Of a DNA stretch of 64,000 nucleotides, positions 47,384 through 54,688 are shown piece by piece (positions within the stretch are counted from its first letter, which is position 1; the number at the start of each line of letters is the position of its first letter). Where the stretch lies: the NCBI RefSeq assembly GCF_029910655.1, contig NZ_CP123897.1:2593547-2657546 (forward strand), read 5' to 3'. This stretch comes from Methylomonas sp. UP202 (GTDB taxonomy: Bacteria > Pseudomonadota > Gammaproteobacteria > Methylococcales > Methylomonadaceae). A program made the translations under genes and the position numbers. The notes below the pieces were generated by a model. The model saw only the letters and a program-made list of their open reading frames with translations, was not told the origin of the DNA and did no database searches.

Positions 47384-47902
47384 TCAATCGGCCAAACGGT
47401 TCGCGCAGTGATGCATCGCTTGTGCCAACAGTTTGTTCACCAAGGACTTGGAGATATCCAAGCGCTCGGCGATTTGCGAATAGGTGAGGCCTTCGACACC
47501 ATGCAGCAGAAAGACCGTTCGACATTGTAACGGCAGCTCGACTAATGCGCTATGAAGCGCTTGCAGACGCTCGCGCCCGATCAGAACACGTTCGGTACTG
47601 GAGGCGGGACAAGCGACGGTTTCGGCGATTGTGTCGAACGCCTCCTCGGCGGTGTGACGGTCACGCACCATCATTTTACGCTGATAATCGACCGCCAGAT
47701 TCATGGCGATTCTAAATGCCATGGCCCGCGTATTCTCCGGTGCTTGCTGCTCGACGACTCGCCGCAAGCCAAGATAGGTATCGTGAGTCAATTCGGCCGC
47801 GATGTCCGGACACTTGATCCGACCAGTCAAAAATCGCAGCAGTTCCGCGGCTAGCGAGTCGCTCCAATACGCATTGCTATCGGTTAGGTTTCTTACAGTC
47901 AT
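47384..47902 (-). CDS. ECF sigma factor, FecI type
   Basis: A 172-residue sigma-70 family factor. Region 2 reads ELTHDTYLGLRRVVEQQAPENTRAMAFRIAMNLAVDYQRK; region 4 is ALVELPLQCRTVFLLHGVEGLTYSQIAERLDISKSLVNKLL with the helix-turn-helix. Lacks other domains, as expected. Should direct transcription of the adjacent receptor once released by the FecR-type protein. The 292-base region upstream (47903-48194), shared with the divergent DUF4124 gene, contains no recognisable Fur box by eye but must hold both promoters; iron or other metal control is therefore unproven. Confidence 0.93.
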   Translation of the reverse strand: MTVRNLTDSNAYWSDSLAAELLRFLTGRIKCPDIAAELTHDTYLGLRRVVEQQAPENTRAMAFRIAMNLAVDYQRKMMVRDRHTAEEAFDTIAETVACPASSTERVLIGRERLQALHSALVELPLQCRTVFLLHGVEGLTYSQIAERLDISKSLVNKLLAQAMHHCANRLAD

Positions 47903-48194
47903 GGATTTTAAGTAGCGGCGGCATTGGCTCTCGCCAATCCCGGTATCGGTGGCGGGGCATCACCGTCCAGCAAAAATGGGGCCGCTTAATTTAAAAGCCG
48001 CAAGATGCGGCCGTTTGCCGTTGTTGTGGAGCCGACAGACTTGCAAAAAACAAGGCAAATCACGGAACCAGGATCTGTCACATAACACAGATTAATTAAC
48101 GGTAAAAAGTGCGGTGCGTATTCTGCCGCATAGCCAATCCGGTAGCGTTGAAATTGGCCTATACTTTGCCACTTTAAAGCTCAGGAGATCGCTA

Positions 48195-48608
48195 ATGAAA
48201 AGCGTGTATTTTGTTCTTATTCCGACCTTAGTAATTGTGTTGCCGAACTTAGCGGTCGCCGAACTGTACAAGTGTAGCGAGAACGGTAAGATCACCTATC
48301 AAGCCAAACCTTGTCGGAACAAGTCCGCCGAAAAACAAGTGGATATTGAAATCAGCAATCCCGAGCGTAACGCCAAAGCGTTGGAAAGGCTGAAAGAAGT
48401 AGAAGCCGATTACCAAGCTAAAAAGGAACAAGAAGCCTTGCGGGAAAAAGCCCAACACGAGGCCGCGCTTAGGGCCGCCGAAGTGAAGGCACTGGAGCGC
48501 AACGCCAACGCCCAGGTCGATCAATCGGAAGCAATGCGCAAACAGGTCAAGGAACTTGACAGCGCCGAGAACGTGCGCGGCTCCATCGTCGGCGAAAAAC
48601 TGCGCTGA
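48195..48608 (+). CDS. DUF4124 domain exported protein
   Basis: 137 residues from the ATG at 48195, which has AGGAG at 48182-48186 and a signal peptide ending near LAVA. The mature N-terminus AELYKCSENGKITYQAKPC is the DUF4124 core (a short beta-structure with paired cysteines). The rest is a long charged helix rich in Glu, Lys and Ala (residues about 55-125), likely a coiled coil. Function unknown; these proteins are common in beta- and gammaproteobacteria. It converges on hypB with 49 bases between them. Confidence 0.82.
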   Translation: MKSVYFVLIPTLVIVLPNLAVAELYKCSENGKITYQAKPCRNKSAEKQVDIEISNPERNAKALERLKEVEADYQAKKEQEALREKAQHEAALRAAEVKALERNANAQVDQSEAMRKQVKELDSAENVRGSIVGEKLR

Positions 48609-48657
48609 ATTCTTCCCGGCCGGACAGCCGCGCGGTTTGACCAGAGAGGCGGCGGGT

Positions 48658-49506
48658 TTACGCGTATTCGATATGTTGCAAGGTCAATTCGGCCTGTAGC
48701 CATTTCAACCAACCGTCCATGCCTTCGCCGGTTTTCGCGGAAACGGCCAACACTTTGATTTTCGGATTAACTTGCTTGGCGTAGCGTATGCACTGCTCGC
48801 TGTCGAAATCCAGGTAGGGCAGTAGGTCGATCTTGTTCAATAGCATTAAGTCGGCCGCGTAAAACATATCAGGGTACTTAATCGGCTTATCCTCGCCCTC
48901 GGTCACCGACAAAATTACCACCTTGTGAGCTTCGCCGAGGTCGAAGGCCGCCGGGCAAACCAGATTCCCGACATTTTCGATGAACAACAGACTGTGCCGC
49001 TCGAGTTGCAGGTGCTCGAAAGCGTGACCAACTCGGTGAGCATCGAGATGGCAACCTTTACCGGTATTGATTTGCAAAGCCTTGACGCCGGTGGCGCGTA
49101 TCCGTTCGGCGTCTCGCGCGGTTTGCTGGTCGCCCTCGATGACCGCGATAGCGAATTGGCTTTTCAGGCGTTCTATCGTTTCGGTCAACAGCGTGGTTTT
49201 GCCTGAACCGGGGCTGGATACCAAATTCAACGCCAAGATGCCGCGCTCAGCCAAATAGTTGCGGTTTTCCGCGGCGTAGCGGTTGTTGCCCGCCAGAATA
49301 TCCTGTTCGATCTGTACCATCCGCGCCGGCGTTAAGCCGCTGGCGTGCGCGTGCTCCGGACTCTCCGCGGGATGATGCGAGTGATGATGGTCGTGGTCGT
49401 GGTTGTGATCGTCTCCGTGACCGTGGCCGTGTGTATGAGAATGCTCGTGATGATCGTGGTCATGCGAGTGATTTAGGCCCTCGCCGCAGCCGCAGACGCC
49501 GCACAT
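48658..49506 (-). CDS. hypB: Hydrogenase nickel-insertion GTPase HypB
   Basis: 282 residues beginning [10 protein letters not shown], the high-affinity nickel motif, followed by a histidine-rich stretch (about residues 14-60, dozens of His alternating with Asp/Gly) that can store nickel. The GTPase domain has Walker A in [24 protein letters not shown], the G-domain metal site GCHLDAH, switch residues in [10 protein letters not shown], and NKID for guanine recognition. It delivers nickel to [NiFe]-hydrogenase large subunit with HypA. One-base overlap (TAATG) with hypA. Partner genes hypC, hypD, hypE and hypF are not in the window. Confidence 0.97.
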   Translation of the reverse strand: MCGVCGCGEGLNHSHDHDHHEHSHTHGHGHGDDHNHDHDHHHSHHPAESPEHAHASGLTPARMVQIEQDILAGNNRYAAENRNYLAERGILALNLVSSPGSGKTTLLTETIERLKSQFAIAVIEGDQQTARDAERIRATGVKALQINTGKGCHLDAHRVGHAFEHLQLERHSLLFIENVGNLVCPAAFDLGEAHKVVILSVTEGEDKPIKYPDMFYAADLMLLNKIDLLPYLDFDSEQCIRYAKQVNPKIKVLAVSAKTGEGMDGWLKWLQAELTLQHIEYA

Positions 49507-49847
49507 TATTCTACCTCCAGTTCTTTGATGCGCATTTGATGACCGTCGGTCACCTGTAATTGATGACTGCCGCAAAAAGGGCATTCGTCGTAAAGTTGCT
49601 GAACTTCGACGGTTCGGCCGCAGGGCAGACACCAAGCCATTCCGGGTACCGTCACTATTTCCAACCCGGCACCTTCCGCTAAAGAGCCTCGGACTACCAA
49701 GTCGAAACTAAATCGCAAGGCTTCGATTTCTACCCCGGCCAGCGCGCCAATTTCCAGCCAAACGGCTTTCACCTTGCGGTACTGTTGAATGGGCGCTTGC
49801 TGTTCAAGGGTTTGCAAAATGCTCTCGCAAAGCGACATTTCATGCAT
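49506..49847 (-). CDS. hypA: Hydrogenase nickel metallochaperone HypA
   Basis: 113 residues, beginning [11 protein letters not shown] with the conserved His2-Glu3 nickel site. The zinc site is built from CLPCG and CPFCGSHQ (two C-x-x-C pairs at about residues 73-95). It hands nickel to the hydrogenase together with HypB, whose gene overlaps its stop. The 138-base gap to hupK upstream has no obvious hairpin and could hold a secondary promoter. Confidence 0.97.
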   Translation of the reverse strand: MHEMSLCESILQTLEQQAPIQQYRKVKAVWLEIGALAGVEIEALRFSFDLVVRGSLAEGAGLEIVTVPGMAWCLPCGRTVEVQQLYDECPFCGSHQLQVTDGHQMRIKELEVE

Positions 49848-49985
49848 GTGTTAATCCGTTGAAATCTCGAACAACTAAAAATAAAGGATTCCGAAACCCG
49901 ACCATGATTCATTCGTACGACAGGACAGGGCTTCGACCGGAGAACTTCTGCGACAGCCGATCAAGCGGGGCATACGGCAAACGGC

Positions 49986-51191
49986 TTAACAAGCGTCGGT
50001 ATCGTAATCCCATTCCAATCGATATTCCACGCACGGATCGATGGCTGCTATCCAAAGTGAGGCTTGACGTTTAAGCGTCTCACTATCGCCGTGCAAACGA
50101 TACAGTCCCTGGGCGACGACGCCGTCCGGATGAAAATTCCATTCGGTCGGCGCCACGATCCGGTAATCGTATACCCGGCCTTGGCGCAGATCCAATCGAT
50201 GCAGCAACAATCCACGCGCGGCAACTACTTGGCTCAAGGCCAAGCCATCGGCCACCGGGAAAGGCGGTGGAACGATGCTGGTATCGTCCAACTGTTGAGT
50301 CAATGCCGACATTCGAATCGGCAATTCCGCCAGCTCGCGCAATCTGGCTGCGATTCGTACCAGCAAACCATTGCCGTAATGTTGAGATAAGCCGGCAATC
50401 GCCGGGCTGGCGGATTGCCGGTTCAGCACCGTGGTTTCCCAGCAACGGGCTTGCCACCGTGGCGCTCGGCAAAATTCCGATGGCGCTTCACCGATCTCCG
50501 TCGCCAGCTTGGCCGCAGGCAAGGGCGGTAGAAGTTCGACTGAATTTCGCCCCAAATCCGCCCATCCAAAATCGACGATCTCGCGCATTAGCCGAGCGGC
50601 GGGGGCCTGACAGTACCGCCACCAGTCTTTCCAGTCCTCGAAGTCGGCGATTTGCAAAACAGTTGCCAAACTGCCGGCGAATACGGCCTTATCCAGCGTG
50701 TATCGCAGATCATCGAGTAGTTCGATGACGTCTCCACTTGCGATGGCCGTGCTGCTTAAACTAAAGGCGTCGCCGTCCTTGAACAGTATGCGCTTCAGTT
50801 GGTCGTCGCTCCGCAACAGGGTTGCCATCGCTGCCTTCTCGGCTTTTTCGGCCAAGACCTCTGGCCAATCCAGCAAAATTCGCCAAGCCAGTTCCCGCAT
50901 GCATTCGGCGAGAACCAATATTTGGCGGGCCGATTCGCTGGCTATGGTCTCTGAGTGATCCAAAACGGCCCGACAAGCTTGTCGGGCCGCATAAGTCTGA
51001 GCATTGCCGCACACCGCAAACAACACTGGTAGCGTATGCAACAACTCCCGCGCCGACAAGCCGTGTAACATTTGAGTTGCCGCAATCGGGCGGCTGGATG
51101 CTAAGCGAACGCCGCTTATGCTCTCGCCAGTAACGGTTAAATGAATATCGATGCGGCCGGCGGGTGTCACGACGCCGCGTTCTCCGACCAT
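49986..51191 (-). CDS. hupK: Hydrogenase maturation protein HupK (large-subunit-like scaffold)
   Basis: 401 residues from the ATG at 51191; an in-frame extension to 51326 is possible but lies inside hupJ. HupK proteins are degenerate relatives of the [NiFe] large subunit. Here the N-terminal motif resembles R-x-C-G-x-C but reads FAVCGNAQTY with one cysteine. The C-terminal DPCxxCxxH motif is reduced to DPCVEYRLEW. Neither pair can bind nickel-iron as in the enzyme, so it is a maturation scaffold, thought to work in Fe(CN)2CO cofactor handling with HypC. Start and hupJ end overlap by 25 bases. Confidence 0.85.
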   Translation of the reverse strand: MVGERGVVTPAGRIDIHLTVTGESISGVRLASSRPIAATQMLHGLSARELLHTLPVLFAVCGNAQTYAARQACRAVLDHSETIASESARQILVLAECMRELAWRILLDWPEVLAEKAEKAAMATLLRSDDQLKRILFKDGDAFSLSSTAIASGDVIELLDDLRYTLDKAVFAGSLATVLQIADFEDWKDWWRYCQAPAARLMREIVDFGWADLGRNSVELLPPLPAAKLATEIGEAPSEFCRAPRWQARCWETTVLNRQSASPAIAGLSQHYGNGLLVRIAARLRELAELPIRMSALTQQLDDTSIVPPPFPVADGLALSQVVAARGLLLHRLDLRQGRVYDYRIVAPTEWNFHPDGVVAQGLYRLHGDSETLKRQASLWIAAIDPCVEYRLEWDYDTDAC

Positions 51192-51634
51192 GCGCCACGC
51201 AACCAGTCGCGCCGACTCAGAGACGGCGGCTTCGGGCCGGCAAGCAAGGCTAGCAATGCCGATTCGGCGGTTGCTTGCGCGGCGGCTTGATCGGCAAATT
51301 CGAACATTGGGGAAAACAACGAGCATAACGCATAAGGGCCAACGCCGTCGGCATGGCTGACCAAAAAGCGGTAATTGCCGTAGGGGAACCGGCGTTCGAA
51401 CGCAGCGCCCGGTACGTAATCCCAGTCGTCACAACTGATCGGCAGCATTGTCAAATTCATGCTCCACGGCGTGATCAATATACCGAGCCACTCGTTGCCG
51501 TAACGTTGCAATGCCGAGGTTTGCACGCTTAATAGCGGATTTATAATCGGTAATTCCCGCATTCGGCTTGCTAGTATATTCTCGAACGTTACGGTCAGCG
51601 CGCAACGGATCGATTCTCCGTCTGGGGTAAGCAT
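51167..51634 (-). CDS. hupJ: [NiFe]-hydrogenase assembly chaperone HybE / HupJ
   Basis: A 155-residue protein of the HybE family. It carries the family stretch YGNEWLGILITPWSMNLTMLP and PYGNYRFLVSHADGVGPYALCSLFSPMFEF. Family members protect or prepare the hydrogenase small subunit before Tat export, in some bacteria with the rubredoxin HupI (RoxA). The start at 51634 abuts the rubredoxin stop. Together hupH, hupI, hupJ and hupK form the order found in rhizobia and Ralstonia. Confidence 0.9.
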   Translation of the reverse strand: MLTPDGESIRCALTVTFENILASRMRELPIINPLLSVQTSALQRYGNEWLGILITPWSMNLTMLPISCDDWDYVPGAAFERRFPYGNYRFLVSHADGVGPYALCSLFSPMFEFADQAAAQATAESALLALLAGPKPPSLSRRDWLRGAWSENAAS

Positions 51635-51856
51635 TTATTCGGCCAGTAATAGAAACCCTTGCTTAGGACTGTCGCATTGGGGGCAGGTCCAATGTGCCGG
51701 CAAATCGGCAAAGGCCGTGCCGGGAGGCGTTTGCGACTCCGGATCGCCGTCGGCAGGATCGTAAACGTGCCAGCAGATTTTGCATTCCAGTCGGGCGTCG
51801 GCGGGCAGGGTGCCGCAATCGCCGCCGTAGGCTCCACCGAAAAATGAGGCGTTCAC
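51635..51856 (-). CDS. hupI: Rubredoxin HupI
   Basis: A 73-residue rubredoxin with the two iron-binding C-x-x-C loops ECKICWHVYDPADG and WTCPQCDSPKQGF. The N-terminal extension is typical for the hydrogenase-associated rubredoxins. In aerobically growing bacteria it takes part in hydrogenase small-subunit maturation or protection under oxygen. Start overlaps the hupH stop (ATGA) and its stop abuts the hupJ start. Confidence 0.95.
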   Translation of the reverse strand: MNASFFGGAYGGDCGTLPADARLECKICWHVYDPADGDPESQTPPGTAFADLPAHWTCPQCDSPKQGFLLLAE

Positions 51857-52701
51857 GAATATGCTCCGACGATTTCCCGCAAGCGTTGACTGCTATCGGC
51901 AATATCTTCGGCTGAGGCTTGGGCCACGCTAGGAATGTCGCAAATTTCCAAGGTATTGAGTATCAGAGTATCTTGCGAATTGTAGTATTGCACCCACCAA
52001 ACGTAAGTCGTAGCAGTAGCGGTTATTCGACAATTGCCGTAGCCGCGCGACAGTATCGTTACTTTACCGCGGCCGAGACTTTGGTCAAGAAAGACCAGAT
52101 CCTGTTCGGTTTGCGGCAGCAAACTCAGGTTGATTACATGAGCGTCATGGCCGGATTGGTAGCTCGCGATGTGAGCGTTGAGTTCGGCGATCAATGGCGG
52201 CGCGTTCATGACGCCTTCCGGCAAAGCGGCCATGTTTACATCGAGCGATGGAGCCGCGCCGGCGAAAGCCGTTTCCGCCACCGATGGTGGGAATGCGCCA
52301 ACTTCGAGACTATCCTTGACCAGTCCGCCAAGTGAGTCGCGATGCTGTAAGCGCCAAACGCCGGCCAATATCGATTCCTGCACCCGGCCGTTGGCGCCTC
52401 CGTCAATCAACACCGCGACCTCGCCCTCACCAAGCAGTTCGTCGATGAATTGGCGATTTTCGTCATCCAAGCTCAGTAAATCGATGGTGTTTCCGGCAGC
52501 CGGAAAGTTGTCCAAGTTCGCTTGAAGTTGTATGGAGAGTTGTCGCGCCGCTGAGAGAGCTGGCGAATTGAGGCTGGTTGAAATCCGCGGCATTGCATAC
52601 GTCAGCATCTCATTCGGCATGGACAAATAGTCGAATTCAGCGCCGTCCGGTTCTGACGGTTGACTGCCGCGACCGAAAATAGGGAGAGTGTCTGTGGTCA
52701 T
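51853..52701 (-). CDS. hupH: Hydrogenase expression/formation protein HupH (HyaF family)
   Basis: A 282-residue member of the HupH/HyaF family. Typical features are SMPNEMLTYAMPRI at the start, EVAVLIDG, and the C-terminal TIYVWWVQYYNS-like segment (TYVWWVQYYNSQDTLILNTLEICDIPSVA). Role in maturation of the [NiFe] small subunit. First gene of the minus-strand cluster. The 270-base region up to tRNA-fMet (52702-52971) must contain its promoter; I see no clear sigma-54 or sigma-70 signature. Confidence 0.93.
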   Translation of the reverse strand: MTTDTLPIFGRGSQPSEPDGAEFDYLSMPNEMLTYAMPRISTSLNSPALSAARQLSIQLQANLDNFPAAGNTIDLLSLDDENRQFIDELLGEGEVAVLIDGGANGRVQESILAGVWRLQHRDSLGGLVKDSLEVGAFPPSVAETAFAGAAPSLDVNMAALPEGVMNAPPLIAELNAHIASYQSGHDAHVINLSLLPQTEQDLVFLDQSLGRGKVTILSRGYGNCRITATATTYVWWVQYYNSQDTLILNTLEICDIPSVAQASAEDIADSSQRLREIVGAYS

Positions 52702-52930
52702 GGATAAATAGGAATAGGACGGACGAAGCCAGTCGTTTAATTTTTGAATACAGGCGAGAGACGATTATTCCCGCAGTAGCGCTAAGGTTGTCAGCTAACT
52801 TTGCCATAATAGCTGCCGAAGTCAAACTGTTTTTGCCGCCCCAGTGACGTCTTTTCCACCGGAATTGGCGACTTAACGAGGGCAGAGCAGAATTGGCCCG
52901 ACCACAAATGTCAGTCATCTGACAAAAGAC

Positions 52931-52958
52931 TTGCCATGTCTGTAAATACCTGTATAAT
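52931..52958 (+). promoter_or_regulatory. Promoter of initiator tRNA gene
   Basis: TTGCCA at 52931-52936 and a consensus TATAAT at 52953-52958 with 16-base spacing, ending 13 bases before the tRNA 5' end. Confidence 0.75.
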
Positions 52959-52971
52959 TGCTCAAATCAAT

Positions 52972-53048
<77 letters not shown>

Positions 53049-53060
53049 GACAGATTAAAG

Positions 53061-53091
53061 GCCTAGGTTTAACGACTTAGGCTTTTTTTTT
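53061..53091 (+). terminator. Rho-independent terminator after tRNA-fMet
   Basis: GCCTAGGT (53061-53068) pairs with ACTTAGGC (53075-53082) with one wobble, followed by nine T residues. Confidence 0.88.
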
Positions 53092-53377
53092 GCACGAATT
53101 ATTGCGTCATCATTGCCTTTAAAAGCAGGATAACGGCTAATAAACCATCGGAAAAACCGCTGATTTAAAAATTACTGGCCACTACAACGAATTCCGTTTC
53201 CGTGTTTTTTACTGATCGCCTCGGTTTAAATGAGTTGTGAATGCGCTATATTTGAAGACTGGCCGAAGGAGGAGCATTAGACCATCTGGTCTTCGTCTGA
53301 ATACAGATTAGCAGCATCAAAAAAACTCAACTGTACAACACTGACGGTTTTGTCATCACTCCGTTTTAGGAAATCCT

Positions 53378-53665
53378 ATGTATTCGTCATCCGATGAAAT
53401 TGGCATTATCACAGCCTACGTTGAGCAACTGGAAAAGGAGTCGATTCCATATGCTTTGACCATCAAAAAGCGGGTTTCTGCTGGCGACACATTAAATGAA
53501 ATCGAGATTATGCATTTCGAGCAACTATTATCCGAGGCGCGAATGATGATGCCGATGTTAAAGCACCATTCAGAGTATCAAAAATTAATAGCGGAACTCG
53601 CCAGCCTATATCATGAAATCTCGGAAGAAGCCTTGCGAAACGAACTCAATAAGAAAAATAACTAA
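53378..53665 (+). CDS. Small hypothetical helical protein
   Basis: 95 residues, not recognised. Composition is acidic and helix-prone (EQLEKESIPYALTIKKRVS, HFEQLLSEARMMMPML), with no signal peptide, no cysteine and no membrane segment. TAGGAAATCC just before the ATG gives a plausible ribosome-binding site (AGGA, 7 bases). The gene lies between the tRNA-fMet terminator and the dif site. It could be a host gene or a leftover of the phage-derived segment. Confidence 0.55.
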   Translation: MYSSSDEIGIITAYVEQLEKESIPYALTIKKRVSAGDTLNEIEIMHFEQLLSEARMMMPMLKHHSEYQKLIAELASLYHEISEEALRNELNKKNN

Positions 53666-53709
53666 TCGTTGTATTCCACAGATATGGGATGCGGAACTGA
53701 ATAGTTATT

Positions 53710-53737
53710 ATTTAACATAATATACATTATGCGAAGT
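53710..53737 (-). other. Chromosome dimer resolution site dif
   Basis: A 28-bp XerCD site. Read on the minus strand, the XerD arm TTATGTTAAAT (53710-53720) and central region TGTATA (53721-53726) are identical to Escherichia coli dif. The XerC arm (53727-53737) reads ACTTCGCATAA against the Escherichia GGTGCGCATAA, differing only in its outer bases. dif marks the replication terminus in a circular chromosome. The adjacent phage gene remnant agrees with dif being a known attachment site for filamentous phages that borrow XerCD. Confidence 0.92.
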
Positions 53738-53744
53738 CACGGTC

Positions 53745-54207
53745 TTAGGAGGCGGGCGGCCGCGAGGTCGCTGGTTCGGCTCGGGTTTCGCGGCCGCTGG
53801 CAGCCTGGGCAACGCTGGCCGGCGTATCGCGGTAAGGATCGAACCGACCGTATTTGATATAAGTGCGGCATTGATCGGGGCTGACAAAATAAGGCGTCGC
53901 TTGCTGCGTGTAGCAACGACACAGCCCTCGGGCTGGCGGCGATCGACGACGCAACCGGATAAGCGCGGGAACGTGACCGGCTTTGCCAGGTCGGCAAACG
54001 CCGGCGCGGACTCGGGCACGTTCGCAAGCTTGGGGTTGTGTAGTCAAACTTGGCCAGGTCGTCACCGTCACGATGACCTGGCTGACCGGAATGGCCACCC
54101 GACGCCTGACCATCGCTTCCGGTGTTTGATACACGTTCTGCACCTCGTTAAAGAACAACACGGCCTCGTCAGGCGCCCACTCATGCCAGGTTTCGCAAAA
54201 TTAAAAA
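53745..54207 (-). pseudogene. Decayed filamentous-phage zot / pI assembly ATPase gene
   Basis: Remnant of the inovirus morphogenesis protein (zonular occludens toxin family). Near 54196-54130 the minus strand encodes TWHEWAPDEAVLFFNEVQNV, matching the Zot Walker B region (W-x-E-W-x-P followed by DEVQNV, here with Asn for Asp). Around 54030-53935, in another frame, it encodes NVPESAPAFADLAKPVTFP and RLSGCVV, the proline-rich pre-C-terminal region. From about 53928, back in the first frame, it encodes CRCYTQQATPYFVSPDQC and YGRFDPYRD, the Zot C-terminal cysteine motif. Two frameshifts, an in-frame stop just upstream at about 54205 and loss of the Walker A half show it is dead. It ends 7 bases from dif. 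Confidence 0.82.
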
Positions 54208-54688
54208 CCATCAGCGGTGATCCGACTGCCTTACGGCTCCGGTGCTTCGCGTCCGGACAGTCTCCCAATGTAGCTACACGTCACGGCGCGCTTCTGCCTT
54301 ATCGAGGTTCGAGCCTTGTTGAAAAGCGGAACGCGTGAAGCCCTGCTGTGTTGTAGATCCGGCTATCTGGTAATTGGCGTAGCGGACATGTTCGAGGCGC
54401 TTTCCCGTGCGGGCGTTCCTCTGGCTGCGCTGGCCGGACTGCATGGAAGTTTGGCTGGTTTATCGTGACAGGTGACGATTATTCCGGATAGTAGGCAGAA
54501 TCGGTGATTTGCGACCAATCCCAAGGGCAAATCACCGTAAAGACATCAATATCGATACCGGTTTCTTGAAAGGCTTCGCATCCACGCTCAGAGCTCTCAC
54601 CCAAAAAACTTACGCCTAAACGGGCGGACAGTTATCATGAGCGACCATCGCGATAAACGCGCCGCTTTACCTCAATAATTGATCCATT
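54208..54688. other. Unexplained stretch between phage remnant and dbpA
   Basis: No intact gene seen. Two fragments look protein-like but are not recognised. The plus frame is open from about 54274 to a TGA at 54466-54468, encoding ALLKSGTREALLCCRSG and then MFEALSRAGVPLAALAGLHG. The minus frame runs from about 54641 down to a TAA at 54479-54481, encoding LGVSFLGESSERGCEAFQ and TVICPWDWSQITDSAYYPE. Both may be debris from the integrated element. No second dif copy was found here. Confidence 0.4.

Noticed and set aside
43637..47902. Interpretation of the FecIRA-like unit as a methanobactin (mbnIRT) locus
   Set aside because: No mbnA-type small peptide, mbnB or mbnC biosynthesis gene is nearby; only the general sigma/anti-sigma/receptor arrangement is shared.
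51191..51326. N-terminal extension of hupK to 51326
   Set aside because: The added residues are Arg/Ser-rich, lie wholly inside hupJ in another frame, and HupK-like similarity starts at MVGERGVVTPAGRID.
53061..53091. tRNA-fMet 3' end as an integrase attachment site for the phage remnant
   Set aside because: The phage gene remnant adjoins dif, about 660 bases away, and no repeat of the tRNA 3' end is seen; XerCD use at dif explains it better.
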